Assembly (NCBI GenBank): GCA_963738575.1
Contig: CAVTWY010000002.1
Span: 1,240,001-1,304,000 of the forward strand
DNA length: 64,000 nucleotides
Direction: 5' to 3'
Origin: CAVTWY01 sp963738575
GTDB lineage: Bacteria; Pseudomonadota; Gammaproteobacteria; Burkholderiales; Burkholderiaceae_C
A program made the position numbers and the translations under genes. The notes under the pieces were generated by a model. It ran no database searches. It saw nothing but the letters and a program-made list of their open reading frames with translations, and had not been told where the DNA came from. Numbering within the stretch: the stretch's first letter is position 1; each line of letters starts with the position of its first letter. Of the stretch, positions 1-8,615 are shown piece after piece.

Positions 1-1
1 T

Positions 2-2104
2 TTACCCTTGTGTGATCGGCGAATCCCAATCATTGCCGACGATTTTGTCGATCGCGAGTTTGGGTCGGGTTGCGTCAAGATCACCGGCGCCCACGACTTC
101 AACGATTACGCGGCGTCGCAGCGGCACAACCTGCCGCTGATCACCATCTTTACCCTTGACGCCAAGATCAACGAGCAAGGCCCCGTGGCTTACCGCGGCT
201 TGGATCGCTTTGATGCGCGCAAAGCAGTGGTGGCTGACCTGGACGCCAAAGGTTTCTTGCAAGCCGTCAAGCCTCACAAGCTGATGCTGCCCATTTGTGC
301 GCGCACGGGTCAGGTGATCGAGCCCATGCTCACCGACCAATGGTTCATGGCGATGACCAAACCGGGCCCCGACGGCCAATCCATCGCCGGACGCGCCATG
401 CACGCGGTGGACAACGGTGATGTGAAGTTTGTGCCCGACCAGTGGCTCAACACCTGGAACCAATGGATGAAGAACATCCAAGACTGGTGCATCTCGCGCC
501 AGCTTTGGTGGGGTCACCAAATTCCGGCGTGGTACGGCACGGGTGGCGAGATCTTTGTGGCACGCAACGACGCCGATGCACAGACGCAAGCACGCGCTGC
601 AGGTTACACCGGCGCGCTCACGCGCGACCCCGATGTGCTCGACACTTGGTATTCGGCCGCGCAGTTCCCCTTCTCCACCGTGGGCTGGCCCGGGCAAACC
701 ATCGAGCGTGATTTGTTCTTGCCATCAACCGTGCTCATCACGGGTTTTGACATCATCTTCTTCTGGGTAGCCCGGATGATCATGATGACGCTGCACCACA
801 CCGGCCAGGTGCCCTTCAAGCATGTCTACATCCACGGCTTGGTGCGCGACGCGCAGGGTCAGAAGATGAGCAAGAGTGAGGGCAACGTGCTCGACCCGGT
901 GGACTTGATCCAAGGCGTGGATCTGCCCACGTTGATCGATAAAAGCACGTCGGGCCTGCGCCGCCCAGAGAAAGCGCCTGCCGTCGCTGCACGCGTCAAG
1001 AAAGAGTTCCCTGACGGCATTCCCGCCTACGGCGCCGACGCGCTGCGCTTCACCATGGCCAGCTATGCCAGCCTGGGGCGTGACATCGCCTTTGACACCA
1101 AGCGCTGCGAGGGGTACCGCAATTTTTGCAACAAGCTCTGGAACGCCACGCGGTTTGTGTTGATGAACTGTGAAGGCCAAGACTGTGGCCTGAACGACCA
1201 CACAGCAGCTGACTGCGACCCTTCGCAAGTGGGGGGGGGCTACCTGGTGTTCTCACAAGCCGATCGATGGGTGACGAGCGAGCTTCAACGCGTTGAAGCC
1301 GCCGTGGCGCAGGGGTTTGCCGACTACCGACTTGATCTGGCGGCCCAAGCTGCGTACAGCTTTGTGTGGGACGAATACTGCGACTGGTACCTGGAGATCG
1401 CCAAGGTGCAAATTCAGCATGGCAACGTTGCCGAACAACGCGCCACACGCCGCACCCTGATCCGCGTGCTAGAGACCGTGCTGCGTTTGCTGCACCCCAT
1501 CACCCCTTTCATCACGGCCGAGCTATGGGCCCGCGTGGCCCCTGTAGCGGGGCGTGCCAGCGACGACGCTCGCGGCATTGCCGCTGCACCCTACCCCGTC
1601 ACACAACCCGATCGCGTCGACACAGCCGCCGTGGCATGGGTCGGTCAGCTCAAGGCCACGGTGGCCGCGATCCGTACACTGCGCAGCGAGATGAGCCTTT
1701 CGCCGGCGCAGCGTGTGCCGTTGATTGCACACGGAGACACCGAATTTTTGAACGAAGCATCGGCGTTGATTCAGGCATTGGGCAAGGTCAGTGAACTGCG
1801 CGTGATTGAAGACAACGCGGCTTTTGCGCAGGTCACCGCCATGACACCCGTGACGATGAGCGGCTCAACCCGGTTGGCGTTGCACGTCGAAATCGATGTC
1901 GCCGCCGAGCGTGATCGCCTGTCCAAAGAAGTGGCACGCATCGAAGGCGAAGTGGCCAAGACCCACGCCAAGCTTGGCAACGATGCATTTGTGGCACGCG
2001 CCCCGGCTGCCGTGGTGGCGCAAGAGCGTCAGCGTTTGGCCGACTTCATGCAAGCTTTGGAACGGCTGAAAGATCAGGCAAGTCGCCTGACATCAACGGT
2101 TTGA
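2..2104 (+). CDS. valS: Valine--tRNA ligase, 3' part (5' end outside window)
   Basis: This is a class I aminoacyl-tRNA synthetase that charges tRNA-Val in the cytoplasm. About 700 residues are visible; the family is usually about 950, and the frame is open to the left edge, so the N-terminus with the HIGH motif is missing. The visible part starts inside the CP1 editing domain (GCVKITGAHDFNDY), continues through the catalytic-core stretch DWCISRQLWWGHQ and the KMSKS loop (863-877), then the anticodon-binding domain, and ends in the charged coiled coil that binds the tRNA elbow. A run of nine G lies at 1231-1239 inside the frame. The last 59 bases overlap the convergent gene on the other strand. 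Confidence 0.97.
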   Translation, partial: LPLCDRRIPIIADDFVDREFGSGCVKITGAHDFNDYAASQRHNLPLITIFTLDAKINEQGPVAYRGLDRFDARKAVVADLDAKGFLQAVKPHKLMLPICARTGQVIEPMLTDQWFMAMTKPGPDGQSIAGRAMHAVDNGDVKFVPDQWLNTWNQWMKNIQDWCISRQLWWGHQIPAWYGTGGEIFVARNDADAQTQARAAGYTGALTRDPDVLDTWYSAAQFPFSTVGWPGQTIERDLFLPSTVLITGFDIIFFWVARMIMMTLHHTGQVPFKHVYIHGLVRDAQGQKMSKSEGNVLDPVDLIQGVDLPTLIDKSTSGLRRPEKAPAVAARVKKEFPDGIPAYGADALRFTMASYASLGRDIAFDTKRCEGYRNFCNKLWNATRFVLMNCEGQDCGLNDHTAADCDPSQVGGGYLVFSQADRWVTSELQRVEAAVAQGFADYRLDLAAQAAYSFVWDEYCDWYLEIAKVQIQHGNVAEQRATRRTLIRVLETVLRLLHPITPFITAELWARVAPVAGRASDDARGIAAAPYPVTQPDRVDTAAVAWVGQLKATVAAIRTLRSEMSLSPAQRVPLIAHGDTEFLNEASALIQALGKVSELRVIEDNAAFAQVTAMTPVTMSGSTRLALHVEIDVAAERDRLSKEVARIEGEVAKTHAKLGNDAFVARAPAAVVAQERQRLADFMQALERLKDQASRLTSTV

Positions 2105-3026
2105 CCGTCGGCTGTTGAGCAGGAGCCGAGACCCCCAAAATCTCGTCGATGCGGCGCGCAACGGTCCAGGCTGATCGCACGCGCGACTCGCGCGTTGTAC
2201 CAGCCACGCGCGGCGTCACTTGCAGGGTTTCGATGCCGTGCAGCGGCCGCGTGGTGTCCAGCGCACCGGGCTCCAAACCGTCCATCCACGCCGCTGCCAT
2301 GCGCCCCGAAGCCAACACGTCGGCCAGCGATGCCTCGTCAAACACGCTTGAATGCGTCACGCTGATAACCACTTGGTTGGGTTTGCACTGAGGCAACACG
2401 CGCTCACCAATCAGACCCTTGTAGCGAGAAAAATAAGCCAGCTGCACGCACACGGCGTCGCTCTGCTCAATCAGCTCCTTCAGGCCCATGGGTTCAATGC
2501 GCCACCGGTTCCACAGGCTGTCGGTGGCATGAACCGAGGGGTCGTATCCGACCACGCGTGAACCAAAGGCGGTTAACAACTGCGCCATCGACCGTGCCGT
2601 GGGCACCATGCCGATCAAGCCCACCGTGGCACCACCCAGTTCACGCCCGACCAACAGGCCTTCGGCATTGAGCACTGGCACGCGCCGCAACATGGCCAGC
2701 AGCGCGCCGATCATGAATTCGGCCTCGGCCACGGCACTGGCTGTGGAACTTCGCACAACTTCGACACCCGCCCGCGCGCAGGCGTCCAGGTCGATGTTCT
2801 CGGCGCCGGCGCTCAACCGGCCGACGGCTTTGAGCACGGGTGCAAAGTGAAGCGTTTGAGAGTCAAGCGCCACCGACGGTGGAATCACCAACGAGCGAAC
2901 GTTGAACAGGGCTTGGCGCAGGGCCCGGGGGTCCCGCGCAAGCCCGGGCGCATAGCGAACGGCGTGGCGCTCGCCAAGCCATTGCATAACTTCCGGTTCC
3001 AGCGGTTCAACGACTAGTACATCCAT
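2046..3026 (-). CDS. 2-hydroxyacid dehydrogenase-like protein with degenerate active site
   Basis: The 326-residue protein has the length and fold pattern of D-isomer-specific 2-hydroxyacid dehydrogenases (SerA/DdlD superfamily). The Rossmann glycine motif, normally GLGRIG, reads GMVPTA. The catalytic Arg of the usual ARG(G)xxVDE segment is His (VTHSSVFDE), and the catalytic His of TPHIAG is Arg (TPRVAG). A Glu remains at the expected distance (DGLEP). The fold is recognisable, but dinucleotide binding and catalysis look impaired, so a non-enzymatic or altered role is inferred. It starts at ATG 3026, 81 bp from divergent galU, and its 3' end overlaps valS by 59 bp in the opposite direction. 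Confidence 0.8.
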   Translation of the reverse strand: MDVLVVEPLEPEVMQWLGERHAVRYAPGLARDPRALRQALFNVRSLVIPPSVALDSQTLHFAPVLKAVGRLSAGAENIDLDACARAGVEVVRSSTASAVAEAEFMIGALLAMLRRVPVLNAEGLLVGRELGGATVGLIGMVPTARSMAQLLTAFGSRVVGYDPSVHATDSLWNRWRIEPMGLKELIEQSDAVCVQLAYFSRYKGLIGERVLPQCKPNQVVISVTHSSVFDEASLADVLASGRMAAAWMDGLEPGALDTTRPLHGIETLQVTPRVAGTTRESRVRSAWTVARRIDEILGVSAPAQQPTVKPLMSGDLPDLSAVPKLA

Positions 3027-3107
3027 GCAAATGCGTGATCGATTGCTTAGGAGCCAAGGGGCTACCGTGCAACAATCAATTCACTCCCGTTCGACTATTG
3101 TAAGAAG

Positions 3108-3971
3108 ATGATTAAAAAAGCCATTTTCCCTGTTGCCGGCCTTGGCACGCGATTCTTGCCGGCCACCAAAGCCCAGCCCAAAGAAATGCTGCCCGTGGTC
3201 GACAAACCACTGATCCAGTACGCCGTTGAAGAAGCTTACGCCGCTGGCGTGCGAGAGATGATTTTCGTCACAGGCCGACACAAGCGGCCCATCGAAGACC
3301 ACTTTGACATGACCTTCGAATTAGAAGTAGCCCTTGAACAGGCGGGCAAGGCGGAACTACTTAACGTTGTGCGCAGTGTCAAACCCGACGACATGGAGTG
3401 TGTTTACGTGCGCCAAGCCCAGGCTCTGGGCCTCGGGCACGCCGTTCTTTGCGCTCGGCGCTTGATCGGCAACGAGGCTTTTGCGGTGCTGTTGGCCGAC
3501 GACCTGATGGTAGGCAAACCACCCGTCTTGGCCCAGATGGTCGAGCAGTACCAAGAGTGGCGTGCATCCATTTTGGCCGTTCAAGAGGTCCCTGCCGAAC
3601 ACACCCAGCGTTACGGCATCGTGGCCGGCACCGAGGTCAACGACCGCATGATGGACGTGACCCGCATCGTCGAAAAACCCAAGCCCGACGTCGCACCGTC
3701 GCGATTGGGTGTGGCGGGCCGTTACATCTTGACCCCAGGCGTCTTCCAAGAAATTGAAACACAACCCCGTGGTGTTGGTGGCGAGATACAACTGACAGAC
3801 GGCATTGCGGGTCTGTTGCGCCGAGAAAAGGTGTTTGCCTACCGCTATGACGGGAAGCGTTACGACTGCGGCAGCAAAGACGGGTTCTTGCGCGCCAACG
3901 TTGAGTTGGCTCTCGAGCATCCAGAGCTTGGCAAGGGATTCCGCGAGTACCTCAAGTCTGTTGAGCTGTGA
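3108..3971 (+). CDS. galU: UTP--glucose-1-phosphate uridylyltransferase
   Basis: GalU makes UDP-glucose from UTP and glucose-1-phosphate, feeding LPS, exopolysaccharide and osmolyte synthesis. The 287-residue length is normal for bacterial GalU. The N-terminal nucleotidyltransferase signature is complete (VAGLGTRFLPATKAQPKEM, residues about 9-27), followed by the LADD metal-site region and the conserved IVEKPKPD and GRYILTP segments. The ATG at 3108 fits the family start (MIKKAIFPVAG). It stands alone and is closed by a strong hairpin-plus-T terminator at 3993-4026 shared with the convergent tusA-like gene. Confidence 0.97.
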   Translation: MIKKAIFPVAGLGTRFLPATKAQPKEMLPVVDKPLIQYAVEEAYAAGVREMIFVTGRHKRPIEDHFDMTFELEVALEQAGKAELLNVVRSVKPDDMECVYVRQAQALGLGHAVLCARRLIGNEAFAVLLADDLMVGKPPVLAQMVEQYQEWRASILAVQEVPAEHTQRYGIVAGTEVNDRMMDVTRIVEKPKPDVAPSRLGVAGRYILTPGVFQEIETQPRGVGGEIQLTDGIAGLLRREKVFAYRYDGKRYDCGSKDGFLRANVELALEHPELGKGFREYLKSVEL

Positions 3972-3992
3972 TCCAGCGGTTTTGAGCCTCCT

Positions 3993-4026
3993 AAAAAAAA
4001 CGGCGCCTCAGAGCGCCGTTTTTTTT
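3993..4026. terminator. Bidirectional intrinsic terminator between galU and tusA-like gene
   Basis: A perfect stem pairs an A8-CGGCGC arm (3993-4006) with GCGCCG-T8 (4013-4026) around a 6-base loop. The A-tract and T-tract make it work in both directions for two convergent genes. Confidence 0.9.
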
Positions 4027-4038
4027 CGCCTTGCTTGA

Positions 4039-4266
4039 CTACCGCCGCTTGATGAAGTGGATGTACTCGTTGGACGTTGCGTCTTGCTTCAACAGGTCGT
4101 TGCCCGTTTGTTTGGCAAACGCCTGAAAATCTCTCACTGAGCCGGGGTCGGTGGCCACGATTTTGAGCACCTCTCCGCTGACCATGTCCGCCAACGCTTT
4201 TTTGGCTTTGAGAATGGGCAATGGGCAGTTCAAACCGCGGGCGTCAAGTTCTTTGTGCGCGTCCAT
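4039..4266 (-). CDS. TusA-family sulfurtransferase
   Basis: A 75-residue protein of the TusA/SirA family. It carries the signature Cys in CPLP at residue 14 (LDARGLNCPLPILK), which accepts persulfide sulfur in this family, and the following VLKIVATDPGS strand. TusA relatives shuttle sulfur in tRNA thiolation, molybdenum cofactor synthesis or sulfur oxidation; which partner applies here cannot be read from sequence. It is the last gene of a same-strand group with a nudix gene and cysM, which fits a thiol/sulfur context. The genome also oxidises thiosulfate (sox genes from 51 kb), so a role in sulfur trafficking is possible but not shown. Confidence 0.88.
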   Translation of the reverse strand: MDAHKELDARGLNCPLPILKAKKALADMVSGEVLKIVATDPGSVRDFQAFAKQTGNDLLKQDATSNEYIHFIKRR

Positions 4267-4290
4267 GCAGGGGGAATCCTTGTGAAGGCT

Positions 4291-4830
4291 TTATTTTACG
4301 ACCAGAGGGTCCAAGAATTGCGGTGTGTGACCACGCGACCGCAGCCACTGCGCCATCGCCAACCCAGTACCGGCAGGCCAGCAGCGAATATCTTCTGGCG
4401 CGTAGAGCTTGTATTCGGCCAACTCGGGTGAAAGCACAATGTCGCCGCGCGCCACCACATGGTAGGCAATGATGACTTGGTTCATGCGCTTGAAGTCATA
4501 GGCGCCGACGAGGCTGGTGGCTTCCACGTCAAGTGACGTTTCTTCTTTCACCTCGCGCGCAATGCCTTCTTCGGGTGATTCACCCGCTTCCATGAACCCG
4601 GTGATAAGGGCAAACATGCGGCCCTTCCACGCGGCGTTTCGCGCCAGCAATATCTGGCCGCCACGGTCAGCACACTCGACAATGGCAGCGAGCACGGGCG
4701 TGGGGTTGTTCCAATGCGTAAAGTCACATCGGGTGCAACGCATGCGTTCTTTGGGGCCGCCGTCTTCCTGTTGGGTCACCAATGCCAACGCGCCGGCGCA
4801 TTGCGGGCAATACAAGAATGTCGAGGTCAT
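4291..4830 (-). CDS. NUDIX hydrolase with N-terminal zinc ribbon
   Basis: The 179-residue protein begins with a four-Cys zinc ribbon (CPQCAGAL and CTRCDF) and has a full Nudix box, from GFMEAGESPEEG through REVKEET. This layout matches the C-terminal half of NudC-type NADH pyrophosphatases, but the protein lacks the NudC N-terminal domain, so the substrate (a nucleoside diphosphate linked to another moiety) is undetermined. The gene starts 3 bp after the cysM stop and precedes the tusA-like gene, suggesting one transcript from cysM. Confidence 0.88.
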   Translation of the reverse strand: MTSTFLYCPQCAGALALVTQQEDGGPKERMRCTRCDFTHWNNPTPVLAAIVECADRGGQILLARNAAWKGRMFALITGFMEAGESPEEGIAREVKEETSLDVEATSLVGAYDFKRMNQVIIAYHVVARGDIVLSPELAEYKLYAPEDIRCWPAGTGLAMAQWLRSRGHTPQFLDPLVVK

Positions 4831-4833
4831 GAT

Positions 4834-5739
4834 TTATGCAGGGAACACACCGGTGGAAAGGTAGCGATCGCCGCGATCACACACAATAAACACAATCGTC
4901 GCGTCACGAAGACGCTGGGCCAGTTCCAGCGCCACGACGCAAGCGCCTGCGGCCGATATGCCCGCAAAAAGGCCCTCTTCGCTCGCCAACCGCCGCGCCA
5001 TGGCCTCGGCGTCGGCTTGGCTTACGAGCATCAATTCATCGACGTTGCTTGGATCGTAAATTTTGGGGAGATAGGCCTCGGGCCACTGACGGATGCCCGG
5101 AATTCTTGAACCTTCGCTGGGTTGTGCACCCACGACGCGCACCGACGGGTTTTTGGACTTCAAGAACTTCGACACACCGGTGATGGTTCCTGTGGTGCCC
5201 ATGGCGCTGACAAAGTGGGTGATTTGCCCCTGCGTATCGCGCCAAATTTCGGGGCCTGTCGTTTCGAAGTGGGCCTGCGGGTTGTCGGCATTGGCAAACT
5301 GATCCAGCAGCAAGCCCTTGCCATCCGCTTGCATTTGCAACGCCAAATCACGTGCGTATTCCATGCCGCCGCCTTTGGGCGTGAGCACAAGCTCGGCACC
5401 GAAAGCCCTCATGGTTTGAGCACGCTCGATGCTCAAGTCTTCGGGCATGATCAAAATCATCCGATAGCCTCGGATGGCTGCTGCCATGGCAAGCGCAATG
5501 CCGGTGTTGCCCGAGGTCGCTTCGATCAGCGTGTCGCCTGGGTTGATCTCGCCTCGCGCTTGAGCCCTCGCGATCATGCTCATGGCAGGACGGTCTTTGA
5601 CTGAACCAGCTGGGTTGTTGCCCTCCAGCTTGCCCAAAATGATGTTGTTGCGCGCATCGTTGGCCGCACCCGGCACCCGCTGGAGTTGCACAAGGGGCGT
5701 CTCGCCGATGACGTCTTCAAGGGTCTTGTAGTGAGCCAT
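4834..5739 (-). CDS. cysM: Cysteine synthase B (O-acetylserine sulfhydrylase)
   Basis: A PLP-dependent enzyme that makes cysteine from O-acetylserine with sulfide or thiosulfate. The PLP lysine lies in NNPAGSVKDRP (Lys48 from the start chosen), the phosphate-binding loop is TSGNTG, and the C-terminus carries IVCDRGDRYLST. The length of about 301 residues and the segment QFANADNP favour CysM over CysK. I chose the Met that begins AHYKTLEDVIG because family members begin there; an in-frame ATG at 5772 would add 11 residues, and neither has a clear Shine-Dalgarno. CysM can use thiosulfate, which fits a genome with sox genes. It leads the cysM-nudix-tusA group. Confidence 0.93.
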   Translation of the reverse strand: MAHYKTLEDVIGETPLVQLQRVPGAANDARNNIILGKLEGNNPAGSVKDRPAMSMIARAQARGEINPGDTLIEATSGNTGIALAMAAAIRGYRMILIMPEDLSIERAQTMRAFGAELVLTPKGGGMEYARDLALQMQADGKGLLLDQFANADNPQAHFETTGPEIWRDTQGQITHFVSAMGTTGTITGVSKFLKSKNPSVRVVGAQPSEGSRIPGIRQWPEAYLPKIYDPSNVDELMLVSQADAEAMARRLASEEGLFAGISAAGACVVALELAQRLRDATIVFIVCDRGDRYLSTGVFPA

Positions 5740-5840
5740 AACCTGCATTGTCGCAGTGCTTGAAGTCGCCATGCTGCGGCCATGACATAATTCAAGGTGA
5801 CGCGCTACCGCGCACGCTCAGCCCTACTTGGTAGGCCCCT

Positions 5841-5925
5841 GCCCGGGTGGTGGAATTGGTAGACGCAGGGGACTCAAAATCCCCCGCCGCAAGGCGTGCC
5901 GGTTCGATTCCGGCCCCGGGCACCA
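5841..5925 (+). tRNA. tRNA-Leu (anticodon CAA)
   Basis: The sequence folds as a class II tRNA. The acceptor arm is GCCCGGG pairing with CCCGGGC, the D arm contains GGAATTGGTAGAC, the anticodon stem GGGGA/TCCCC closes the loop CTCAAAA (anticodon CAA, reading UUG), a variable arm follows (GCCGCAAGGCGT), and the T loop is GGTTCGATTCC. The 3' CCA is encoded (5923-5925). Confidence 0.96.
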
Positions 5926-5994
5926 GTCATTCAAAGTGGCTGGTAGGGCTTCCTTGTCAGCCGCGAAGGCGGCGCCGGTCTCAACACACGTCCC

Positions 5995-6588
5995 ATGCCC
6001 TCACTGCCCCCGATCACGCGTGCCTTGATTCTGTTTTGCGTCGCGCTGTTCGCGCTGCAAGTTCTTGCGGGGTCGTGGTTAGAGCAATGGTTGGCCTTGT
6101 GGCCCGTTGCAAGTGGCATTTTTATGCCTTGGCAATTGTTAACTTACGGGGCCCTCCATGGTGATTTTTGGCATTTGTTGCTGAACATGCTTGGGCTTTG
6201 GATGTTTGGCTCCGACCTGGAACGGCTGTGGGGTCAACGCCGGTACATCCATTACATCCTTGCCAGCGTGCTGGCTGCCGCCATCACCCAAGTGGCGTGG
6301 TCATGGTTTGTTGGCTCCATGGCGCCCACGGTGGGGGCATCGGGTGCCATTTTTGGTTTGCTGTTGGCGTATGGCATGACGTTTCCCAACCGCATGGTGA
6401 TGTTGTTGATTCCACCCATCCCCATGAAGGCCAAGTACTTCGTCATGGTCTATGCCGCGGTGGAGCTCTACTTCGGGCTCAACAGCCGCGACGGCATTGC
6501 CCACTTTGCGCACCTGGGCGGCATGTTGGGTGGATTGATCTTGATTCTTTACTGGCGAGGGCGTGGCCCTTTCAAGCGATCACGCTAG
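5995..6588 (+). CDS. Rhomboid-family intramembrane serine protease
   Basis: A 197-residue polytopic inner-membrane protein with about six hydrophobic helices. The rhomboid catalytic dyad is visible: Ser116 in GASGAIFG and His173 in IAHFAHLGG. The upstream His-rich helix (LHGDFWHLLLNM) also fits the family. Rhomboids cleave single-pass membrane substrates inside the bilayer; the substrate here is unknown. The ATG at 5995 gives a short N-terminus before the first helix. It follows tRNA-Leu by 69 bp and converges with the broken epimerase gene. Confidence 0.92.
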   Translation: MPSLPPITRALILFCVALFALQVLAGSWLEQWLALWPVASGIFMPWQLLTYGALHGDFWHLLLNMLGLWMFGSDLERLWGQRRYIHYILASVLAAAITQVAWSWFVGSMAPTVGASGAIFGLLLAYGMTFPNRMVMLLIPPIPMKAKYFVMVYAAVELYFGLNSRDGIAHFAHLGGMLGGLILILYWRGRGPFKRSR

Positions 6589-6612
6589 GCCCTTGCAGGC
6601 TGTTGCTGCGCC

Positions 6613-7515
6613 TCAACGCAGCGCTGCGCTGGCAAGGGTCGGGTAGCGCAAACGGACTCGCAGCTCGCGTTTTAGACGCTCATTGCTCAGCCGCCGGGAC
6701 TCGGCCCAAAAACTCAACGTCATGGGCGACAACGTGGCTTGGGCCTGCGCCCATGTGATGCGCGGCGCCCGCGGCAAACCAACCGAGTCAGCCAACCAAT
6801 CCATGCAATCGCCCATGCGCATGTTGGTGTCGTCGCTAACATGGTAAGTGCGTTAAGGCGCACCGCGCATCAACGCGACGACACATGCCCGCGCCAGGTC
6901 GTCGGCGTGAATCCGGTTGGTGTAGACGTCTTGCGCAGGCACCAGCATCGGGGCCCCTTGACGCACGCGCTCCATCGGATTGCCCCCCACACGATCGGCT
7001 GCATAAATACCGGGCACGCGCAGCACGCATACGTTGACACCGTGCACGCGACCAAACCGTTTAACCACTTGCTCGGCATCCACCCGCCTGACGGCGCGCG
7101 AAGACTGAGGCGAAACGGGGCGCGTCTCGGTTATCCATTGACCCTGAGCGTCACCGTAAACGCCGCTGGTGCTGGCATAGACAAAGTGCCTGGCCACCCC
7201 CCCGCGCGCCAAGGCGCGGACCAAGTGGAGCGAGCGTGGATCGGTGTCGCCCTGCCCTGGGGGTGGTGCCAAGTGCAGCACATGTGGCGCCAGGTGCGCA
7301 AGCCGCGCCAGGGTGGCGGGTTCGTCCAGATTGCCCAGCAGCGGGGTCGCCCCGCGCTGGCGCAACTCGTCAAAGCGTTCGGGCGACGACGTCAGTGCAT
7401 AGACACGCCAACGCGGGTTCAACTGCGCCAGCACCCGCAGCCCCACGTCGCCGCACCCCACGATCAGGAGGCGAGGCCGGCGCGCGACCGTCGTGTGGGC
7501 GGGATGTACATGCAC
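6613..7515 (-). pseudogene. NAD-dependent epimerase/dehydratase-like gene interrupted by an in-frame TAA
   Basis: Reading from 7515, the first 220 codons encode an extended-SDR protein with a Rossmann start (LLIVGCGDVGLRVL), a catalytic YASTSGVYGD region and the later segment NRIHADDLARACVVAL. A TAA at 6853-6855 ends it after MRGAP. The same frame then continues without interruption as RTYHVSDDTNMRMGD and a C-terminal domain to 6613, which is the normal end for this family. One C-to-T change (CAA to TAA, Gln expected) explains the break. The gene is either a recent nonsense allele, a sequencing error, or yields a truncated protein without the C-terminal ~80 residues. Confidence 0.82.
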
Positions 7516-7559
7516 AATGGGCGTCAGTGTAGAGGCCCCCGTTTACCCATTGTTCGATC

Positions 7560-8597
7560 ATGACGTTCAAAATCACCATCAAGCCTGCCGACACCACGTT
7601 CGACGTGCCACGCGACGAGGCCATATTGCCCGCTGCCATCCGCGCCGGCGTGGGCTTGCCGTATGGGTGTCGTGACGGCGCATGCGGCTCTTGCAAGAGC
7701 CGATTGCTCGAGGGTCGCGTGATTCATGGCGCCCATCAACACAAGGCGCTTTCTGTGGCTGAGGAAGAAGCCGGCTTCATCCTTACCTGTTGCGCCACGC
7801 CGCAGACGGATTGCATCGTCGAAGCCCGCAGCGTGGTGGGCGCTGGCGAAAACCCCGTGCTCAAAATGCCTGCGCGCGTGGCGTCGATCGAAAAACCTGC
7901 ACCCGACGTGGCCGTGATTCGATTGCAATTGCCTGCCAACATGGCGCTCAAGTATCGCGCGGGCCAGTACGTCGAGTTCATTTTGCGCGACGGTGCGCGC
8001 CGCAGCTACTCGATGGCCAACGCACCTCACAATTTGGGCGAACCGCCGCAAATTGAGCTGCACTTGCGTCACATGCCGGGCGGCAAGTTCACCGACCATG
8101 CATTTGGCGGCATGAAAGAAAAAGAGATCCTTCGCATCGAGGGCCCTTTTGGCACCTTCTTCCTGCGTGATGACAGTGCCAAACCCATCATTCTGCTGGC
8201 GTCTGGCACCGGATTCGCCCCCATCAAAGCCATCATTGAGCACATGCAGAAGCATGGCAGCCAGCGACCCACCGTTTTGTATTGGGGTTGCCGCAGCAAA
8301 CGCGATCTTTATCAACACGCTTGGGCCGAACGAGCAGCTGCGGTGATGCCCAACCTCAAGTACGTTCCGGTGCTGAGCGAAGCGCGCGACGAAGACCACT
8401 GGCGCGGCCGCACGGGCTTGGTGCACGAGGCTGTGCTGCAGGATTGGCCAGACCTGTCCGGCCACGAGGTTTACGCCTGCGGTGCACCCATCATGGTGGA
8501 CACCGCACGCATTGATTTTGCAAGGCTTGGGCGCTTGGCCGATGAAGCCTTCTTTGCCGACAGCTTCACATCAGAGCGCGACAAAACAACTGCTTAG
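7560..8597 (+). CDS. Ferredoxin-type FAD/NAD(P)H oxidoreductase (CDP-6-deoxy-3,4-glucoseen reductase-like)
   Basis: A 345-residue electron-transfer flavoprotein. An N-terminal plant-type 2Fe-2S domain has ligands Cys37, Cys42, Cys45 (GCRDGACGSC) and Cys77 (LTCC). An FAD-binding barrel with RSYSMANAP follows, then an NAD(P)H domain starting LLASGTGFAPIKA and ending in a YACGAP segment. This order matches reductases of ring-hydroxylating oxygenases and AscD-type enzymes. In Burkholderiales such stand-alone copies are often named CDP-6-deoxy-delta-3,4-glucoseen reductase, but no deoxysugar genes are near, so the partner is unknown. It diverges from the broken epimerase gene (44 bp gap). Confidence 0.88.
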   Translation: MTFKITIKPADTTFDVPRDEAILPAAIRAGVGLPYGCRDGACGSCKSRLLEGRVIHGAHQHKALSVAEEEAGFILTCCATPQTDCIVEARSVVGAGENPVLKMPARVASIEKPAPDVAVIRLQLPANMALKYRAGQYVEFILRDGARRSYSMANAPHNLGEPPQIELHLRHMPGGKFTDHAFGGMKEKEILRIEGPFGTFFLRDDSAKPIILLASGTGFAPIKAIIEHMQKHGSQRPTVLYWGCRSKRDLYQHAWAERAAAVMPNLKYVPVLSEARDEDHWRGRTGLVHEAVLQDWPDLSGHEVYACGAPIMVDTARIDFARLGRLADEAFFADSFTSERDKTTA

Positions 8598-8615
8598 CCA
8601 AACCGTTGAAACCGC

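Noticed and set aside
6853..7515. Complete short SDR protein ending at 6853
   Set aside because: The in-frame sequence after the stop continues the family's C-terminal domain, so the short product looks truncated rather than natural.
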